A stretch of 64,000 nucleotides of DNA from Pseudanabaena sp. PCC 7367 (GTDB lineage Bacteria; Cyanobacteriota; Cyanobacteriia; Pseudanabaenales; Pseudanabaenaceae), in the NCBI RefSeq assembly GCF_000317065.1, contig NC_019701.1:2137001-2201000 (forward strand), read 5' to 3'. Of the stretch, positions 61,019 through 64,000 are shown in pieces; position 1 is the stretch's first letter; the number at the start of each line of letters is the position of its first letter. Position numbers and translations under genes: made by a program. A model generated the notes under the pieces. The model did no database searches, had not been told where the DNA came from, and saw nothing but the letters and a program-made list of their open reading frames with translations.

Positions 61019-61279
61019 TGGACCTTCCTAAAGAAAGTGGACAGTTAGTTTAAGCGGTTTGTTCTAGAGCAAACCAACAATCCTCTTCAAACTGCACTGG
61101 TGAAACAAAAACAAGCGTAGAATGAATGCGTTGCCGATTGTAAAAGACCTCAATCTACTCAGGCTACTGCTTTTTGTTCGGCTGTAAATAGCCGATGTCC
61201 TCTTTTTTTTGCCATTTGGACATTCTCCTATATTTATTTTCAACTCTTGCGGAGTGGCCATTTTTTCGAGACAGGGTCA
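61019..61279 (-). mobile_element. IS3-family deletion derivative (261 bp)
   Basis: Both terminal inverted repeats are kept: TGGACCTTCCTAAAGAAAGT at the left and TGACCCTGTCTCGAAAAAAT read inward from the right, about 17 of 26 positions alike. Inside, the first 18 codons of OrfA (61159-61215, MAKKRGHRLFTAEQKAVA then stop) are joined almost directly to the last ~34 codons of OrfB (61050-61154, starting IEVFYNRQRIHSTL and ending ALEQTA). The middle, with the DDE domain, has been deleted. It cannot transpose by itself but could be mobilised by a related IS3 element. Confidence 0.85.
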
Positions 61280-61497
61280 GTGATTTCCCTATCGAAAAAG
61301 CCAGGCATATTCTATCGCTACATACTCGTAACCAATCCGATCGCTTGTTGCAGATGACAGGATTGCTGTAACCCGATCGCCTATAGGAGCTTGAAAACGT
61401 CATTATTGTTTCTTTATATGGCTAAAATATTAGATATGTATCTTATATGTGATATTGTTGGGTTTAATTCGAGTGTTAGATATTAGTTGAGAATTTA
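61280..61497. other. 218-bp leader of the cas operon
   Basis: Between the IS3 remnant and cas3. It is AT-rich toward the right and must contain the cas promoter unless transcription enters from the IS remnant. A weak GAG ribosome site lies in the TTGAGAATTTA just before the ATG. No CRISPR repeat is seen. Confidence 0.45.
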
Positions 61498-63720
61498 ATG
61501 CAAAAACTTCAATATGTAGCTCATACTCCTAATAAGTTAGGTGAATGGCATAGTTTACAAGAACACTTATCCGATGTTGCGATTAAGGCTCAGGGTTATG
61601 CTGCAAAAATAGGTTGTGATGAATTAGGTTACTATGCAGGACTATGGCATGACTTAGGTAAATACCATCCTAAGTTTCAACAGTATTTAGAGTGTTGCCA
61701 TTTAGCTACTGAAAATGGACGGAGTAGCTCATGCAAAAAATTTCCCCATGCTATTTATGGAGCTTGCCTGGCCAGAGAGTATCTACAGCCATTGGCACCA
61801 ATTATCTGGGGACATCATGCCGGATTACCTGATAAAGACAAGTTAACAAATGATTTAAGTAAGGAAAATCATGCTGTTCAAAATGAATATCGAGCAGTTC
61901 TGCAGCATGTGCCGGAAACTTTACTGCAAGTACGATCGATCCAAAAATCGAAGCAAGCAATGCAAGGCTTGGCCAAAGATAGTACCGAGATGCTAATCCG
62001 CATGCTTTTCTCTTGCCTGGTTGATGCTGATTACCTGGATACTGAAGAACATTTTGATCCTGATGCTCCAAAATTGAGAGGTGGTTACAAAACGGTAAAT
62101 CTACTCTGGAAAATATTTCAAGCGGATCAACAGCAGCTTTTCGATCGAGTAAAAGGCATAGATAGTAAAGTCAATCAGATTCGCTCAGAAGTTTATCTTG
62201 CCTGTGTTGAGGCGGCAGCACAAATGCCTGGTGTTTTCCGGCTGGCAGTGCCGACCGGTGGTGGCAAAACTCGCAGTGGTCTGGCGTTTGCTCTCAAACA
62301 TGCCATGATCCACAACTTAGATCGTGTGATTGTGGCAGTTCCCTACACCAGTATCATTGAACAAACAGTTAATGTATATAGAAATATTTTAGGTGAGGCA
62401 GATGTTTTAGAGCATCATAGTGCGGCAAAAGAACCTGATGATGAAGATGCCAGACAAAGCTATGCCAAGGCGCGTCTTGCCACCCAAAATTGGGATGCAT
62501 CGTTAGTTGTGACTACAACAGTTCAACTTTTTGAAAGCCTTTTTGCCAATCGTCCCAGTCGCTGTCGCAAGTTGCATAACCTAGTGGGCAGTGTGATTGT
62601 GCTAGATGAAGTACAAACCCTACCGATGTTCCTATTAACGCCAATTTTAAGTGGATTAAAGGAACTAGTCGATCGCTATCGGGTCACAGTAGTGCTCTGT
62701 ACCGCTACCCAACCGGCACTGGAAGGCGAAAGCCGTTATCTTGAAGGTTTCACCGCAGGATCGGTAAGAGATATTGTTTCATCTGCACTGGCTAAACAGC
62801 ATTTTGCCGGACTGGCTCGGGTTAACTACGAAATCAAGGAACAAACCTGGTCATGGGAGCAACTAGTTGCAGATATTAAGGAACACAATCACGATCGCGC
62901 CTTGATTATTCTTAATACCCGTAAAGATGCGCTGGCGGTATTGGATACATTACAGAACGATGATGAGATTGATGCTGATTCACTTCTACATCTTTCAACT
63001 CTGCTCTGTGGTGAACATCGCCGCCAGGTATTAAACCAAGTCAGAAACAGACTCGATCGCCACCAACCTTGCCTATTGGTTTCAACCCAGGTGGTGGAAG
63101 CAGGGGTGGATTTAGATTTCCCGGCGGTTTATCGGGCGATCGGCCCTCTCGATCGGATTGTGCAGGCAGCGGGTCGGTGCAATCGGGAAGGCAAAATGCC
63201 AGAAAAGGGAAGAGTTGTAGTTTTTGAGCCGGAGCAGGGTAGTAAACCGAAGGGCGATTATGAAACTGCGGCCAAAAGAGCTGAAGGTATATTAAAAAGT
63301 CCTGAGCTTGATTTGCACAATCCAGATACTTTTGAAACTTACTTTAAAGTGCTTTATAAGGACGTTAAGCTAGACCAACTTGATATTCAAAAGAAGCGAA
63401 CCAATTTCAATTACCCAGAAGTTGCTAAGAATTTCAAATTTATTAAGGATGATACAACACCTGTGGTGATTCAATTTGACGATCGGGTGCGCAAGCATTT
63501 AAAACAGATTCAGCGACGAGACCTGAATTCAGGTGACTATCGAAAACTCCAACCTTATTTAGTGAATCTCAGACAAAATGATTTCAAAGGAACGGAAGCA
63601 TTGCGCGAGGAGATCGCCCCTGGTTTATGGGTTTGGGAACGCCTCAGTTATGACGAACTTAAGGGAATCAAAATTGGCGATCGATCGATCGATTTTGATC
63701 CAGCGGACTTAGTGCAATGA
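61498..63720 (+). CDS. cas3: CRISPR-associated helicase/nuclease Cas3 (HD-DExH)
   Basis: The effector nuclease of type I CRISPR immunity: recruited by Cascade, it unwinds and degrades target DNA. In 740 residues there is an N-terminal HD nuclease domain (HSLQEHL at 18-24, His51-Asp52 in LWHDLGKYH, then HAIYG and WGHHAG). A superfamily 2 helicase follows: Walker A PTGGGKTRSG near 251, the Walker B variant DEVQ near 370, TATQP, and motif VI QAAGRCNREG. All key residues are present. The single-protein HD-plus-helicase form, with cas5 128 bp downstream, points to subtype I-C. Confidence 0.95.
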   Translation: MQKLQYVAHTPNKLGEWHSLQEHLSDVAIKAQGYAAKIGCDELGYYAGLWHDLGKYHPKFQQYLECCHLATENGRSSSCKKFPHAIYGACLAREYLQPLAPIIWGHHAGLPDKDKLTNDLSKENHAVQNEYRAVLQHVPETLLQVRSIQKSKQAMQGLAKDSTEMLIRMLFSCLVDADYLDTEEHFDPDAPKLRGGYKTVNLLWKIFQADQQQLFDRVKGIDSKVNQIRSEVYLACVEAAAQMPGVFRLAVPTGGGKTRSGLAFALKHAMIHNLDRVIVAVPYTSIIEQTVNVYRNILGEADVLEHHSAAKEPDDEDARQSYAKARLATQNWDASLVVTTTVQLFESLFANRPSRCRKLHNLVGSVIVLDEVQTLPMFLLTPILSGLKELVDRYRVTVVLCTATQPALEGESRYLEGFTAGSVRDIVSSALAKQHFAGLARVNYEIKEQTWSWEQLVADIKEHNHDRALIILNTRKDALAVLDTLQNDDEIDADSLLHLSTLLCGEHRRQVLNQVRNRLDRHQPCLLVSTQVVEAGVDLDFPAVYRAIGPLDRIVQAAGRCNREGKMPEKGRVVVFEPEQGSKPKGDYETAAKRAEGILKSPELDLHNPDTFETYFKVLYKDVKLDQLDIQKKRTNFNYPEVAKNFKFIKDDTTPVVIQFDDRVRKHLKQIQRRDLNSGDYRKLQPYLVNLRQNDFKGTEALREEIAPGLWVWERLSYDELKGIKIGDRSIDFDPADLVQ

Positions 63721-63848
63721 TCTATCACTACTTACCCTAACTGCATCGCAGGAACGGACATACAGTCAAATTCATTAATATCACTTAACAATAACAGTAT
63801 TTAGGAAGAAAACTGTATAATGCTGTTATTCAATTAGAAATTTGCATT

Positions 63849-64000
63849 GTGGAAACTGATTCATCCTTAGTCGTTAAGGTTTGGGGCGACTTTGCTTGCT
63901 TTACCAGACCAGAATTTGGCGCAGAGCGGGTTAGCTATGAGGTGATGACCCCAAGTGCGGCGCGCGGAGTGCTGGAAGCAATTTTTTGGAAGCCCGAATT
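63849..64000 (+). CDS. cas5: Cas5 (type I-C), truncated by window end
   Basis: From a GTG at 63849 the frame reads [20 protein letters not shown], then [20 protein letters not shown]. This is the start of a Cas5c/Cas5d protein. In type I-C systems, which lack Cas6, this protein cleaves the CRISPR precursor RNA and caps the crRNA 5' handle. Only about 50 residues lie in the window. No strong ribosome site precedes the GTG. cas8c, cas7 and the adaptation genes are expected just to the right. Confidence 0.88.
   Translation, partial: METDSSLVVKVWGDFACFTRPEFGAERVSYEVMTPSAARGVLEAIFWKPE

Noticed and set aside
61064-61403. Minus-strand frames over the IS3 remnant
   Set aside because: They are out of phase with the recognisable OrfA and OrfB fragments and are shadows.
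61280-64000. CRISPR array near cas3
   Set aside because: I looked for regularly spaced 28-37 bp repeats and found none in the window.
1-64000. Frequent GCGATCGC octamers as a special regulatory signal
   Set aside because: This is the HIP1 palindrome, abundant across many cyanobacterial genomes; only its coincidence with the chimeric gene junction at 41025 is reported.

Overview
The window is cyanobacterial chromosome. It carries chlB (dark-operative protochlorophyllide reductase), a CRY-DASH photolyase, an apocarotenoid-type oxygenase and several cyanobacteria-typical families (DUF4079, DUF3122, DUF2157/GDYXXLXY). The palindrome GCGATCGC (HIP1) recurs throughout. Gene order and content would suit the Pseudanabaena lineage, but that placement is a guess from memory.

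Layout. 1-23.5 kb is mostly ordinary chromosome: chlB, a pseudouridine synthase, a VapC-like toxin/antitoxin pair, cobO, a soluble-type lytic transglycosylase, an acyltransferase, a carotenoid oxygenase, a DUF2157/GDYXXLXY pair, rsmG, a CapA-like membrane protein, a ferredoxin, a degenerate vWA protein, an orphan HsdR_N nuclease-like protein, an FAD oxidoreductase and a TPR protein. A tRNA-Lys(CUU) lies at 24.2 kb. At 25-31.6 kb a REC-PAS response regulator precedes a 1742-residue REC/PAS/GAF histidine kinase that contains an exact-register 360-bp internal PAS duplication.

31.7-39.1 kb is a nitrogen-scavenging cluster on the minus strand. It holds two tandem CynA-like binding proteins, permease, ATPase, cyanase (cynS) and a HupE/UreJ-like membrane protein. 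Both binding-protein genes have an NtcA-type site and the same downstream 14-mer at identical spacing, so they are probably switched on together under nitrogen limitation.

39.3-55.15 kb is an accessory metal-resistance island bounded by two directly repeated, 114-bp, 113/114-identical MITE-like elements. Inside are recombinase fragments, a small operon with a TetR regulator behind a perfect palindrome, an MFS exporter with a His-rich tail, a two-component system divergent from an RND efflux operon (NrsRS/NrsBA- or CopRS/CopBA-like), and a minus-strand copper operon. The copper operon contains a multicopper oxidase, a CPH-type P-type ATPase, a frameshifted small membrane protein and a DUF411 protein. 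Two tandem MerR/CueR-architecture promoters precede it. An IS630-family element has split the RND pump gene at a TA; clean excision would restore a 1054-residue reading frame.

55.2-64 kb holds an atypical PII protein with a ~25-residue hydrophobic T-loop insertion, an acyl-CoA-dehydrogenase-like enzyme, an OsmC-like protein lacking the second cysteine, a DUF3122 protein and the photolyase. A 261-bp IS3-family deletion derivative abuts the photolyase start codon. The window ends in the beginning of a type I-C-like CRISPR-Cas operon (cas3, then truncated cas5). No CRISPR array is present in the window.
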